Shown here in pieces: positions 10,301-18,837 of a stretch of 64,000 nt of DNA (positions within the stretch are counted from its first letter, which is position 1; the number at the start of each line of letters is the position of its first letter). The stretch spans positions 6,944,001 through 7,008,000 of the forward strand of contig NC_019682.1 in assembly GCF_000316575.1 (NCBI RefSeq), given 5' to 3'. This DNA comes from Calothrix sp. PCC 7507 (GTDB lineage Bacteria > Cyanobacteriota > Cyanobacteriia > Cyanobacteriales > Nostocaceae). The notes under the pieces were generated by a model, which saw nothing but the letters and a program-made list of their open reading frames with translations, ran no database searches and was not told the origin of the DNA. Made by a program: the position numbers and the translations under genes.

Positions 10301-12759
10301 CACTCCAGATTATTTCAAAACTCGATGCCAAAGCAAGTAAAACAGATGTTTTGATGATCTTGGGGTTATTTGTTGTACACCGCAACTCTCACATTCAAGA
10401 AACACTACCCCTGTTGCAAGAAGGTTACACCACTGCCATAGAATTTGGGAACTTGGTACTTACTGGGTACAATGGCCACAGTTTTTGTCTCAATTCTTTT
10501 TGGTGCAGTCAATCCCTGGCTACCTTAGAGCAGGATATTTGCGCTTACTGCCATAGTTTGATGCAATTAAATCAATTGACAACCGCAAATTATTGCCGGA
10601 TTTATTGGCAACCTGTTTTAAATCTGCTAGGTCTTGCAGAACATACCACCCTTTTGTCTGGAAAAGCCCTTGAAGAAACAGAATTTCGACCGCAGCTACA
10701 GTCTGCCAAAGATGGATATGGATTGTATATTTTCCATTTATATAAACTGATGCTTTGTTTCTTGTTTGGAGAAATTGAGCCAGCGAAAAATCATGCTATT
10801 GAAGTCAGGCGCTATTTTATGGCTGGTGCAGGATTAGTCAGCGAACCAGTATTTTATCTTTATGATTCTCTGCTAACTCTGGCACAATTAAATCCACAGT
10901 TAGATGAAACATCAGAAGCATTGCAGGGTGTCATAGAAAACCAAACGAAGTTACAGCAATGGGCGTATCATGCACCCATGAATTATCAACATAAGGTTGA
11001 TTTGGTAGCGGCAGAAAAATGTCGAGTGTTAGGACAAAAAGCCGAAGCAATTGAGTTTTACGATAAGGCGATAACTCTAGCCAAAGCCAACAAATATACC
11101 CAAGAAGAAGCACTTGCTAACGAACTGGCAGCAAAATTCTACCTAGATTGGGGCAGACAGCGCATTGCTGGGGACTACATGATTGAAGCCTACTATGCCT
11201 ATGCTCGTTGGGGTGCAAAAGCCAAAGTCGCTGACCTAGAAGCTCGCTATCCGCAACTACTTAGACCTATATTAGAGCAAACCCGTTCTCCTCTCTCCAC
11301 TCACGAAACTCTGTTCACATTGGGTAGTGTCACCTCTACCAGTTCGGCCATATCCAGTGGTAATGTTTCTGTGGCTTTAGATTTAGCTACTATTCTCAAA
11401 GCTTCTCATACTATTTCCGGTGAAATCGAACTGGAAAATCTACTTTCATCGTTGCTTGAAATCGTGATCAAAAATGCGGGGGCTGATAAATGCGTGTTAA
11501 TGCTCTTGCGAGACGATCGCCTGTTAATCAAAGGGTCAATTACCACAGGTTCAAAGCCAATTGTCTTGCAGCGTATTCCCATTGAAGATAGCCAGGACAT
11601 TCCCCACAGACTGATTTACAAAGTCAAGCATGACAAGCAAACTGCTGTAATAGCTGATGCAAGTGCCGATCGCACCTTAGCCAATGACGCTTATATCATC
11701 CGTCAGCAGCCCAAAAGTATCTTGTGTAGCCCGATTTTGCATCAAGGGAAGTTGATGGGCATATTGTATCTAGAAAATAATTTAGCAACGGGGGCGTTCA
11801 CGAGCGATCGCGTCGAACTGCTCAATTTACTCTGCGCTCAAGCCGCAATTTCTCTAGAAAATGCTCGACTGTATGAGCGATCGCAGCAATATGCCCAACA
11901 ATTAGAACAAGCATTGAACGATTTACAAAACGCCCAATTACAAATTGTTCAAAGTGAAAAAATGTCTGCGTTGGGTAATTTAGTTGCTGGTGTAGCTCAC
12001 GAAATGAATAATCCTCTTGGTTTTATTGCTGCTAGTATCAAACAAGCTAAACCTACCCTGGCTGATATTGTTAAACATTTGAAACTCTATCAAGAAAATC
12101 TACCAAATCCGGCCGATGAAATTATAGACCACGCCGAAGAAATCGACTTGGATTATACCTTAGAAGACTTGCCCAAGATGATTGATTCTATGTCTATGGC
12201 ATGTGACAGGTTAAAAAATATCAGTACCAGTCTCCGCACTTTCTCTCGTGCAGATAAGGACTACAAAGTACCATTTGATATTCACCAAGGTATCGATAGC
12301 ACCATTTTAATTTTGAAACATCGTCTCAAGGCCAATGAACAACGTCCAGGCATTGAAGTTGTCACCAATTACAGGAATTTACCTCAAATAGAATGCTTCC
12401 CCGGTCAATTAAATCAGGTATTTATGAATATTCTAGCAAACGCTATTGATGCCTTAGAGGAGTCAAATCATGGACGCAGCTTTGCAGAAATTAAAGCCAA
12501 TTCTAATCTAATTACAATTACAACCTCAGTCGAAAACCATCTAGTTAAAATTGCCATTGCTGATAATGGAAAGGGTATGAATGAAGAGGTCAAACAAAAA
12601 ATATTTGACCATTTATTTACGACAAAAGGTGTCGGTAAAGGCACAGGATTAGGGTTGGCAATCGCTCGTCAAATTGTTGAAGAAACTCATGGCGGAAAAT
12701 TGAGTTTTAAATCTATTCTAGGTAAAGGTACAGAATTTATTATTGAAATTCCGGTATAA
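7285..12759 (+). CDS. Hybrid Ser/Thr-His sensor kinase, copy 3 (1824 aa)
   Basis: It has the same architecture as copy 2: kinase domain with HKDIKPAN and DFS, AAA ATPase with GFSGIGKTA, helical-repeat middle, GAF, and histidine kinase with His1572 in AHEMNNP. The middle region (about residues 750-1250) is clearly different from that of copies 2 and 5. A linker between the ATPase region and the FLHDRVQQAAY motif is enlarged by repeat-derived sequence at 9315-9419, which encodes a CTERSRWRSLSERS-type peptide. The C-terminal 200 residues are nearly identical to copy 1, including at the DNA level. The start at ATG 7285 gives MVSIFINIPGY, in register with the paralogues. Transcription of this copy may restart or read through after the terminator at 7209-7246. 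Confidence 0.95.
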   Translation: MVSIFINIPGYQVSEELYNGSRTLVYRGVRETDSLPVVIKLLKNPYPSFSELLSFRNQYTIAKNLNSPLIVQTYSLEPYQNGYALVMEDFGGISLKNYFTSHQGRYIASGEEFLQIAIALCNTLDILYRERIIHKDIKPANILINPETKQVKLIDFSIASLLPRETQTLINPNGLEGTLAYISPEQTGRMNRGIDYRTDFYSLGVTFYELLTGVLPFKSNDPMELVHCHIAKQPPSVIREEIPQVISDIVMKLMAKNAEERYQSALGLKLDLEKCLDQLQVSSEIQSFEIGQRDVCDRFIIPDKLYGRETEAETLLQAFERVSLGATEMMLVAGFSGIGKTAVVNEVHKPIVRQRGYFIKGKYDQFQRNIPFSAFVQAFRDLMGQLLTESDVELEQWKNQILETVGENGQVIIEVIPELEKIIGEQPPAVELSGTAAQNRFNLLFQKFTQVFTSAEHPLVMFLDDLQWADSASLKLMQLLMADTGHLFIIGAYRDNEVNPAHPLMLTLSEIQKNQAVINTITLTPLSQSQINQLVADTLKSTENLALPLSQLVYQKTKGNPFFATQFLKALHEENLIQFNLELGCWQCDLSKINQQALTDDVVEFMALQLEKLPLATQNILKLAACIGNQFELATLAIVSEHSEVETAANLWKALQEGLILPIGDVYKFYQQESLVTCTERSRWRSLSERSISHLSLVDSQKQMTNDNGQMTVSYKFLHDRVQQAAYSLIPDDQKQTTHYQIGQLLLQQISAQARVDRIFEIVNQLNHGTVLITQPTQREELAGLNLIACRKAKTSTAYQAAREYATVGLSLLAENTWQQQYEMTLALYELAAEVAMLNGNFEAMEKFIDIVIQQARSLPEKVNVYCIRIQSHISQSKLTSAIAIAQPILQQLGITFPETPTPSDIQQEIQEIKELIGDREIADLVHLPEMTDAEKLGTLQIVNIISPAAYLTGSMLYPLLNTLSVKLSIQYGNTSTSAFGYANYANILCNFFQVVDTGSQFASLALQIISKLDAKASKTDVLMILGLFVVHRNSHIQETLPLLQEGYTTAIEFGNLVLTGYNGHSFCLNSFWCSQSLATLEQDICAYCHSLMQLNQLTTANYCRIYWQPVLNLLGLAEHTTLLSGKALEETEFRPQLQSAKDGYGLYIFHLYKLMLCFLFGEIEPAKNHAIEVRRYFMAGAGLVSEPVFYLYDSLLTLAQLNPQLDETSEALQGVIENQTKLQQWAYHAPMNYQHKVDLVAAEKCRVLGQKAEAIEFYDKAITLAKANKYTQEEALANELAAKFYLDWGRQRIAGDYMIEAYYAYARWGAKAKVADLEARYPQLLRPILEQTRSPLSTHETLFTLGSVTSTSSAISSGNVSVALDLATILKASHTISGEIELENLLSSLLEIVIKNAGADKCVLMLLRDDRLLIKGSITTGSKPIVLQRIPIEDSQDIPHRLIYKVKHDKQTAVIADASADRTLANDAYIIRQQPKSILCSPILHQGKLMGILYLENNLATGAFTSDRVELLNLLCAQAAISLENARLYERSQQYAQQLEQALNDLQNAQLQIVQSEKMSALGNLVAGVAHEMNNPLGFIAASIKQAKPTLADIVKHLKLYQENLPNPADEIIDHAEEIDLDYTLEDLPKMIDSMSMACDRLKNISTSLRTFSRADKDYKVPFDIHQGIDSTILILKHRLKANEQRPGIEVVTNYRNLPQIECFPGQLNQVFMNILANAIDALEESNHGRSFAEIKANSNLITITTSVENHLVKIAIADNGKGMNEEVKQKIFDHLFTTKGVGKGTGLGLAIARQIVEETHGGKLSFKSILGKGTEFIIEIPV
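9315..9419. repeat. Composite repeat inserted in frame in copy 3
   Basis: Two intergenic-type repeats lie end to end in coding sequence. The first (9315-9357) resembles the GCGTAG/CTCTCGGAGAG-type palindromes of Nostoc genomes. The second (9361-9419) is built from GTCATTTG/CAAATGAC-like heptamers also seen between genes at 34822-34941 and 57044-57085. Copies 2, 4, 5 and 6 have only a short, unrelated linker at this point. The reading frame stays open. Confidence 0.75.
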
Positions 12760-12789
12760 CTTTCGGCTCTTTTTGGTAAACAACTTCAG

Positions 12790-12865
12790 TATCTGGGAAT
12801 ACTAAATCTGGAAATCGTTAGGATGAGCGCAATATGGTTAGCACTCTTGTTAGTATTCCCGGATA
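12790..12865 (+). promoter_or_regulatory. Self-complementary leader enclosing the start of kinase copy 4
   Basis: TATCTGGGAATACTAA (12790-12805) can pair with TTAGTATTCCCGGATA (12850-12865) over 16 positions with one G-U pair. The inner hairpin seen at the other copies is degenerate here. The ATG at 12834 lies inside the enclosed loop. The upstream sequence resembles the copy 1/copy 2 junction. Confidence 0.55.
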
Positions 12866-15800
12866 TCGCATCTATGATTTACTCTACAATGGTTCGAGAA
12901 CCCTAGTTTATCGGGGGTATCGAGAGACTGACTCATTACCAGTAGTGATGAAGCTGCTGAAAAATCCTTATCCGAGTTTCAGCGAGATCTTGTCGTTTCG
13001 CAATCAGTACACCATCGCTAAAAATCTTAACTCACCGCTAATCGTCCAAACCTACAGTCTGGAACCTTATCAAAATGGCTATGCGCTGGTGATGGAAGAC
13101 TTTGGGGGGATTTCTCTCAAAAATTATTTCACCTCACCAGAGATGCCATATATCGCGTCTGGTGAAGAGTTTTTACAAATAGCGATCGCACTTTGCAACA
13201 CCTTAGATATACTATATCGAGAGCGAATTATTCATAAAGATATTAAACCAGCGAATATTTTAATTAATCCCGAAACCAAACAAGTAAAATTAATCGACTT
13301 TAGTATTGCATCTTTACTACCACGGGAAACGCAGACACTAATCAATCTCAATGTATTAGAAGGTACACTTGCTTATATTTCCCCAGAACAAACAGGAAGA
13401 ATGAATCGGGGGATTGACTACCGCACAGATTTCTATTCTTTGGGTGTGACATTCTACCAATTACTGACTGGAGTTTTACCATTTCAATCAAATGTTCCGA
13501 TGGAGTTGGTACATTCTCATATTGCAAAACCAGCGCCTTTAGTACATGAAATTAACCCACAAATCCCGTCTGTAATCTCAGAGATTGTCAGTAAATTGAT
13601 GGCAAAAAATGCTGAAGATAGATATCAGAGTGCGTTAGGACTGAAATTTGATTTAGAAAATTGTTTACATCAGCTACAAGTTGATGGTGTAATAAGAAAT
13701 TTTGAAATTGCACAGAGGGATGTGTGCGATCGCTTTCTCCTCAGAGAAAAACTCTACGGACGGGAGCAGGAAGTAAAAGCCTTGCTAGACGCATTTGGGC
13801 GGGTTGCCAATGGAGCAGTGGAGTTGATGCTGGTGGCGGGTTTCTCTGGCATTGGCAAAACTGCAGTGGTGAACGAAGTGCATAAGCCCATCGTCCGGTG
13901 GAACGGGTACTTCATCAAAGGGAAATATGACCAGTTCAATCGCAATATTCCCCTGTCTGCCTTTGTGCAAGCTTTCCGCGACTTGATGGCACAGCTACTC
14001 AGCCAAAGCGATACTCAACTGGAGCAGTGGCGAAACAAAATTCTGTCTGCTTTGGGTGAAAGTGGACAGGTGATGATTGAAGTGATTCCAGAATTAGAAC
14101 GGATTATTGGCAAGCAACCACCTGCACCAGAATTATCGGGTAGTGCTGCACAGAACCGCTTCAATATGGTCTTTGTGAAGTTTATTCAGGTGTTTACTAC
14201 ACCAGAACATCCGTTGGTGGTGTTCCTCGACGATTTACAGTGGGCAGATTCAGCATCTCTCAATTTGATGATGCTGTTGATGGGTGAAACCTTGAGGGGC
14301 TATCTATTCATTATTGGCGCATACCGTGATAACGAAGTGTTTGCGGCTCATCCGTTAATGCTGAACCTAGAAGAGATTGAGAAGGTGGCGACGGTTAACA
14401 CTCTCACCCTGACGAACTTGAGCCAACCCGATGTCAACAGTTTAATTGCAGACTCATTGACTTGCTCAACAGAAGTTGCCCTGCCGTTAACTGAGCTAGT
14501 CTATCAAAAAGCTAAAGGCAATCCGTTTTTTACAACCCAGTTTCTCAAGGCATTACATGAAGACGGACGAATTACCTTTGATTGGCATACAGGGTTTTGG
14601 CAGTGTGATGTGGCACAAGTGCGATCGCTGGCTCTCACCGATGATGTGGTGGAATTTATGGCGGTGCAACTTTTAAAACTGCCCATCCAGACGCAAGCGG
14701 TATTGAAATTGGCAGCCTGTATTGGCAATCAGTTTGATTTAAGTACATTGGCGATCGTCTGCGAACAATCAGAAACAGAAACTGCCACGCACTTGTGGAA
14801 AGCATTGCAAGAAGGTTTAGTGATTCCCCAAAGCGAGGTATACAAGTTTTACCAGACCACCGAACTGGGAACATCGAACGTCAAACCTAATAATCACAAC
14901 TGTGCTTACAAGTTTCTGCACGATCGCGTCCAACAAGCTGCTTACTCGCTAATACCTCAAAATCAGAAACAGGCAACTCACCTCAAGATTGGACAATTGC
15001 TGCTACACAACACATCGTCTGCAGCAATTGAAGCCAACATTTTTGAGATTGTCAATCAATTAAATGAAGGAATTGGTCTGATCATTCAGCAGTCAGAAAA
15101 ACCTGAAATAGCTCAACTCAATCTGATTGCTGGTAGAAAAGCTAAGGCTGCTACTGCTTATAAAGCAGCCGTGAAATACTTTGCTTTAGGCATAGATTTG
15201 CTGCCAGAAAATAGCTGGGAGTGCCATTACAGTCTTGCCTTTGGATTATATCGAGAGCGGGCAGAATGTGAATACTTGACTGGTAATTTAAATGATGCAG
15301 AAAATCTGTTTGACTTGGCATTAATTAATGCTCAAGACAAGTTTGAAAAGGCAGAAATTTATGCTATCAAAATGTATTTAAAAATGACCAAAGGGGAGAA
15401 TATTCAAGCTGGTTTTGAAGCTGGACTGCAAGGTTTGAGCATTATGGGTATGGAACTACCACTCACCATTGAAGAACAGCAAACCGCCATCAAAACCGAA
15501 CTGGAAGAGTTAAAAATTAAACTTGAAACCGTTTATCCAGCAGATTTGTTTGCTCTACCTGAGATGACAGATCCTGTTAAAAAGGTCTGTATGAGTCTCT
15601 TAGCCGATCTTTGGGCGGCGGCATATATGGGAGGGCATCAATACCTCTCTTATCTAAGCTTGCTATTAATGATTAATACCTCATTGAAATATGGCAATGC
15701 GGATGGCTCTGGTTTTGCTTACTGTCTTTATGGGATGAGTCTAGCGAATCAAGGAGATTATCAAACAGCTTATAAATTCGGAAAATTAGCCCTAAAACTC

Positions 15801-18713
15801 GATCGCCATCTCAAAAGCGCCAAATTTATTTATAAGACTAATAATATCTTTGCACACACAATTAATCCCTATAATCAGCATTTAAAAACGAATTTACCCC
15901 TGTCTAGGCAATCATTCCAAACCAGTGGAGAAGCGGGAGATGTGGTGTTTGGTGTTTGGGCCGTTTCGTTTCTGATTTGGGCGATGTTAGTAAAAGGCGA
16001 TCGCCTAGCCGATATCTATGCAGAAACTGAGAAATATCTGAGTTATGTGCAGCAAGTAAACGATGTCAATATGCTGTATGCGTTTACATTACAGCGGCAG
16101 TTCTTACTGAATCTGCAAGACTTTTCTCAAAACACTGATTTATTGGATGAACCTAATGATCAAAATCCTGCTTATATAGAAGTTTGGAGACAAAAGAAAA
16201 ATTTTGAGCATGGAATTAATTGGTACTGCTTTCTCAAGCTACAGCTATTATACCTTTATGGTCGCTTTGCCGATGCCGTCAAAGCAGCAGAAGAAGCCAA
16301 GAAAACCCTAGCTGCCAATGCTGGTTTTTTCCCCATTATTCAATACTATTTTTATTATCCACTCAGTTTGACAGCACTCTATTCTGCTGCTACATCAGAG
16401 GAGAAAAAGCAATATTGGAACGTTCTAGAACAGCATCAGCAAATTGTCAAAAATTGGGCAGATAATTGTCCAGAAAACTTTCTGCATCGATATCTATTGC
16501 TATCTGCTGAAATGGCACAACTTTCTAGCAGGTGCATGGAAGCAATAGACTATTACGATCGCGCCATCGCCCAAGCCAAAGAAAACGATTATATCCAGGA
16601 AGAAGCGTTGGCCAATGAACTGGCATCTAAATTTTACCTCAACTGGGGCAAAGAACGAATTGCTCAGGAATACATGACCCAAGCCTACTATGGCTATGCT
16701 CGTTGGGGCGCTAAAGCCAAAGTCGCCGACCTAGAAAAACGCTATCCCCAACTGCTTGCTCACATCCTCCAGCAAATTCCTTCTCCCCTTTCCGCTAACG
16801 AAACTATCTTTGTCTTGGGGAGTGTCACCTCAACTAGTTGTGCCACTTCCAGCAGTAATAACGTCTCTGTTGCTTTAGATTTAGCTACCATTCTCAAAGC
16901 TTCCCAAACCCTTTCTGGCGAAATCGAACTCGAAAAACTGCTCTCGGCTTTGTTACATATCGTCATTGAAAATGCCGGAGCTGATAAGTGTGTGTTCATG
17001 CTTTTGGAGTCAGATCGTTTGCTGATTCAGGCTTCAGCACAGCTTTCCCAGAATGCCGTTGATTTTTACCCAATGTTGCTAAACCCACAGTGTGTTGAAG
17101 ACTCACCTGATGTGCCAATTGGCTTAATTAATGTCGTCAAACGTAGCTTACAACCAGCAGTGATTATTGATGGTAGAGTAGATCGGCAATTAATTAATGA
17201 CCCCTACATTCAGCAACAGCAGCCCAAGAGCATCTTATGCAGCCCAATTTTACATCAGGGTAAGTTACTTGGCATATTGTACTTAGAAAACAATTTAGCA
17301 ACAGGGGCGTTTACCAATGAACGTGTCGAACTCCTCAACTTGCTTTGCGCCCAAGCCGCGATTTCTCTGGAAAATGCCCGACTTTACTCGCTTTCGCTAG
17401 AAAATGCCCAACAGCTAGAGCGATCGCTGGATGAGTTGAGTGCCGCACAGTCTTGCTTGCAAGCATCCCAACAACGACTCCAGCTATTAGTTCAACAAAC
17501 TCCACTGGCGTTCATCGAGTGGGATACCAATCTTCTAGTTACTCACTGGAACCCAGCCGCAGAAAGAATATTTGGCTACACAAAACAGGAAGCTTTAGGT
17601 CGTCAATTCCAATTCATCATTCCGGAAACAATTCAACCACAAATGGAGGAAGTTGGTATCAATCTTTTATCGCAGCAGGGCGGTAATTACAGTGTCAATG
17701 AAAATATCACAAAAGATGGCAGAACTATTATTTGTGCTTGGTATAACAATCCACTTGTGAATGCAGATGGTGAGTTAATTGGAGTTGCTTCCCTCACAGA
17801 TGATATTACTGGGCGCAAAAAAGCTGAACTTGCTTTGCAGCAAAAATCTCAAGACTTACAACAAGCATTGCAAGACTTACAACAGGCACAATTACAAATG
17901 GTGCAAAGTGAAAAGATGTCTGCGTTGGGTAATTTAGTTGCTGGTGTGGCTCATGAAATGAATAATCCTTTGGGCTTTATTGCTGCCAGTATCAAACAAA
18001 CTAAACCTACTATTGCTGATATTACCGAACACCTCAAACTATATCAAGAAACTTTCCCAAATCCGAGTGAAGAAATTCAAGTTCATGCAGAGGAAATAGA
18101 TTTAGATTATACCTTAGAAGACTTGCCCAAGATGATTGATTCCATGTCTATGGCGTGCGACAGACTCAAAAATATCAGCACCAGTTTAAGAACTTTCTCC
18201 CGTGCTGATCGAGATTACAAAGTCCCTTTCAATATCCATCAAGGTATCGATAGCACAATTTTAATTTTGAAACATCGCCTCAAGACAAATGAACAACGTG
18301 CTGCTATTGAAGTTGTGACAAATTACGGTGAATTGCCTCAAGTTGAATGTTTTCCTGGACAATTAAATCAGGTATTTATGAATATATTAGCCAACGCTAT
18401 TGATGCTTTAGAAGAATCAAATACTGGACGCAGTTTTGAGGAAATCAAAGCTAATCCTAACCGAATCAAAATTAAAACCTCAGTAGAAAATGAAAGCGTG
18501 AAAATTGCGATCTCTGATAATGGAAAGGGGATGAGTGAACAAGTCAAATCAAAAATATTTGACCATTTATTTACTACAAAAACTGTCGGAAAAGGTACGG
18601 GATTGGGGTTAGCGATCGCTCGTCAAATTGTGGAAGAAACCCACGGTGGAAAATTGAGTTTTAACTCTGTTATAGGTGAGGGTACAGAATTTATTATTGA
18701 AATTCCAGTATGA
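12834..18713 (+). CDS. Hybrid Ser/Thr-His sensor kinase with added PAS domain, copy 4 (1959 aa)
   Basis: The kinase, AAA, helical-repeat, GAF and histidine kinase order is as in copy 2. A PAS domain is inserted between the GAF domain and the kinase core (about residues 1541-1665; features include NPAAERIFGYTKQEALG and a GVASLTDDITGRKKAE end). PAS domains commonly bind small ligands, flavin or haem, so this copy has a second potential sensor. The phosphoacceptor is His1707 in AHEMNNP. DFS replaces DFG, as in all copies. The middle region is unlike copies 2, 3, 5 and 6. The ATPase part is the most divergent of the array in base composition and wording (for example LYGREQEVKALLDAFGRV). It is the longest member. 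Confidence 0.95.
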   Translation: MVSTLVSIPGYRIYDLLYNGSRTLVYRGYRETDSLPVVMKLLKNPYPSFSEILSFRNQYTIAKNLNSPLIVQTYSLEPYQNGYALVMEDFGGISLKNYFTSPEMPYIASGEEFLQIAIALCNTLDILYRERIIHKDIKPANILINPETKQVKLIDFSIASLLPRETQTLINLNVLEGTLAYISPEQTGRMNRGIDYRTDFYSLGVTFYQLLTGVLPFQSNVPMELVHSHIAKPAPLVHEINPQIPSVISEIVSKLMAKNAEDRYQSALGLKFDLENCLHQLQVDGVIRNFEIAQRDVCDRFLLREKLYGREQEVKALLDAFGRVANGAVELMLVAGFSGIGKTAVVNEVHKPIVRWNGYFIKGKYDQFNRNIPLSAFVQAFRDLMAQLLSQSDTQLEQWRNKILSALGESGQVMIEVIPELERIIGKQPPAPELSGSAAQNRFNMVFVKFIQVFTTPEHPLVVFLDDLQWADSASLNLMMLLMGETLRGYLFIIGAYRDNEVFAAHPLMLNLEEIEKVATVNTLTLTNLSQPDVNSLIADSLTCSTEVALPLTELVYQKAKGNPFFTTQFLKALHEDGRITFDWHTGFWQCDVAQVRSLALTDDVVEFMAVQLLKLPIQTQAVLKLAACIGNQFDLSTLAIVCEQSETETATHLWKALQEGLVIPQSEVYKFYQTTELGTSNVKPNNHNCAYKFLHDRVQQAAYSLIPQNQKQATHLKIGQLLLHNTSSAAIEANIFEIVNQLNEGIGLIIQQSEKPEIAQLNLIAGRKAKAATAYKAAVKYFALGIDLLPENSWECHYSLAFGLYRERAECEYLTGNLNDAENLFDLALINAQDKFEKAEIYAIKMYLKMTKGENIQAGFEAGLQGLSIMGMELPLTIEEQQTAIKTELEELKIKLETVYPADLFALPEMTDPVKKVCMSLLADLWAAAYMGGHQYLSYLSLLLMINTSLKYGNADGSGFAYCLYGMSLANQGDYQTAYKFGKLALKLDRHLKSAKFIYKTNNIFAHTINPYNQHLKTNLPLSRQSFQTSGEAGDVVFGVWAVSFLIWAMLVKGDRLADIYAETEKYLSYVQQVNDVNMLYAFTLQRQFLLNLQDFSQNTDLLDEPNDQNPAYIEVWRQKKNFEHGINWYCFLKLQLLYLYGRFADAVKAAEEAKKTLAANAGFFPIIQYYFYYPLSLTALYSAATSEEKKQYWNVLEQHQQIVKNWADNCPENFLHRYLLLSAEMAQLSSRCMEAIDYYDRAIAQAKENDYIQEEALANELASKFYLNWGKERIAQEYMTQAYYGYARWGAKAKVADLEKRYPQLLAHILQQIPSPLSANETIFVLGSVTSTSCATSSSNNVSVALDLATILKASQTLSGEIELEKLLSALLHIVIENAGADKCVFMLLESDRLLIQASAQLSQNAVDFYPMLLNPQCVEDSPDVPIGLINVVKRSLQPAVIIDGRVDRQLINDPYIQQQQPKSILCSPILHQGKLLGILYLENNLATGAFTNERVELLNLLCAQAAISLENARLYSLSLENAQQLERSLDELSAAQSCLQASQQRLQLLVQQTPLAFIEWDTNLLVTHWNPAAERIFGYTKQEALGRQFQFIIPETIQPQMEEVGINLLSQQGGNYSVNENITKDGRTIICAWYNNPLVNADGELIGVASLTDDITGRKKAELALQQKSQDLQQALQDLQQAQLQMVQSEKMSALGNLVAGVAHEMNNPLGFIAASIKQTKPTIADITEHLKLYQETFPNPSEEIQVHAEEIDLDYTLEDLPKMIDSMSMACDRLKNISTSLRTFSRADRDYKVPFNIHQGIDSTILILKHRLKTNEQRAAIEVVTNYGELPQVECFPGQLNQVFMNILANAIDALEESNTGRSFEEIKANPNRIKIKTSVENESVKIAISDNGKGMSEQVKSKIFDHLFTTKTVGKGTGLGLAIARQIVEETHGGKLSFNSVIGEGTEFIIEIPV

Positions 18714-18732
18714 TTTTTTATCCACCGGTTCA

Positions 18733-18770
18733 GATCCCCGACTTCGCGGAAGTTGTCGGAGATCTTTTTT
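18733..18770 (+). terminator. Rho-independent-type terminator after kinase copy 4
   Basis: GATCCCCGAC (18733-18742) pairs with GTCGGAGATC (18755-18764), followed by TTTTTT (18765-18770). It differs from the terminator after copy 2 by a single base in the stem. Confidence 0.78.
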
Positions 18771-18837
18771 GGGAATACTAAATCTGGAAGTTTCACAGAT
18801 TTAGCAGCATGGTTAGCACCCTTGTCAGTATTCCCGG
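18769..18837 (+). promoter_or_regulatory. Self-complementary leader enclosing the start of kinase copy 5
   Basis: TTGGGAATACT (18769-18779) can pair with AGTATTCCCGG (18827-18837), with two G-U pairs. The inner CTAAATCTG/CAGATTTAG hairpin is perfect, as before copy 3. The ATG is at 18809. Confidence 0.55.
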
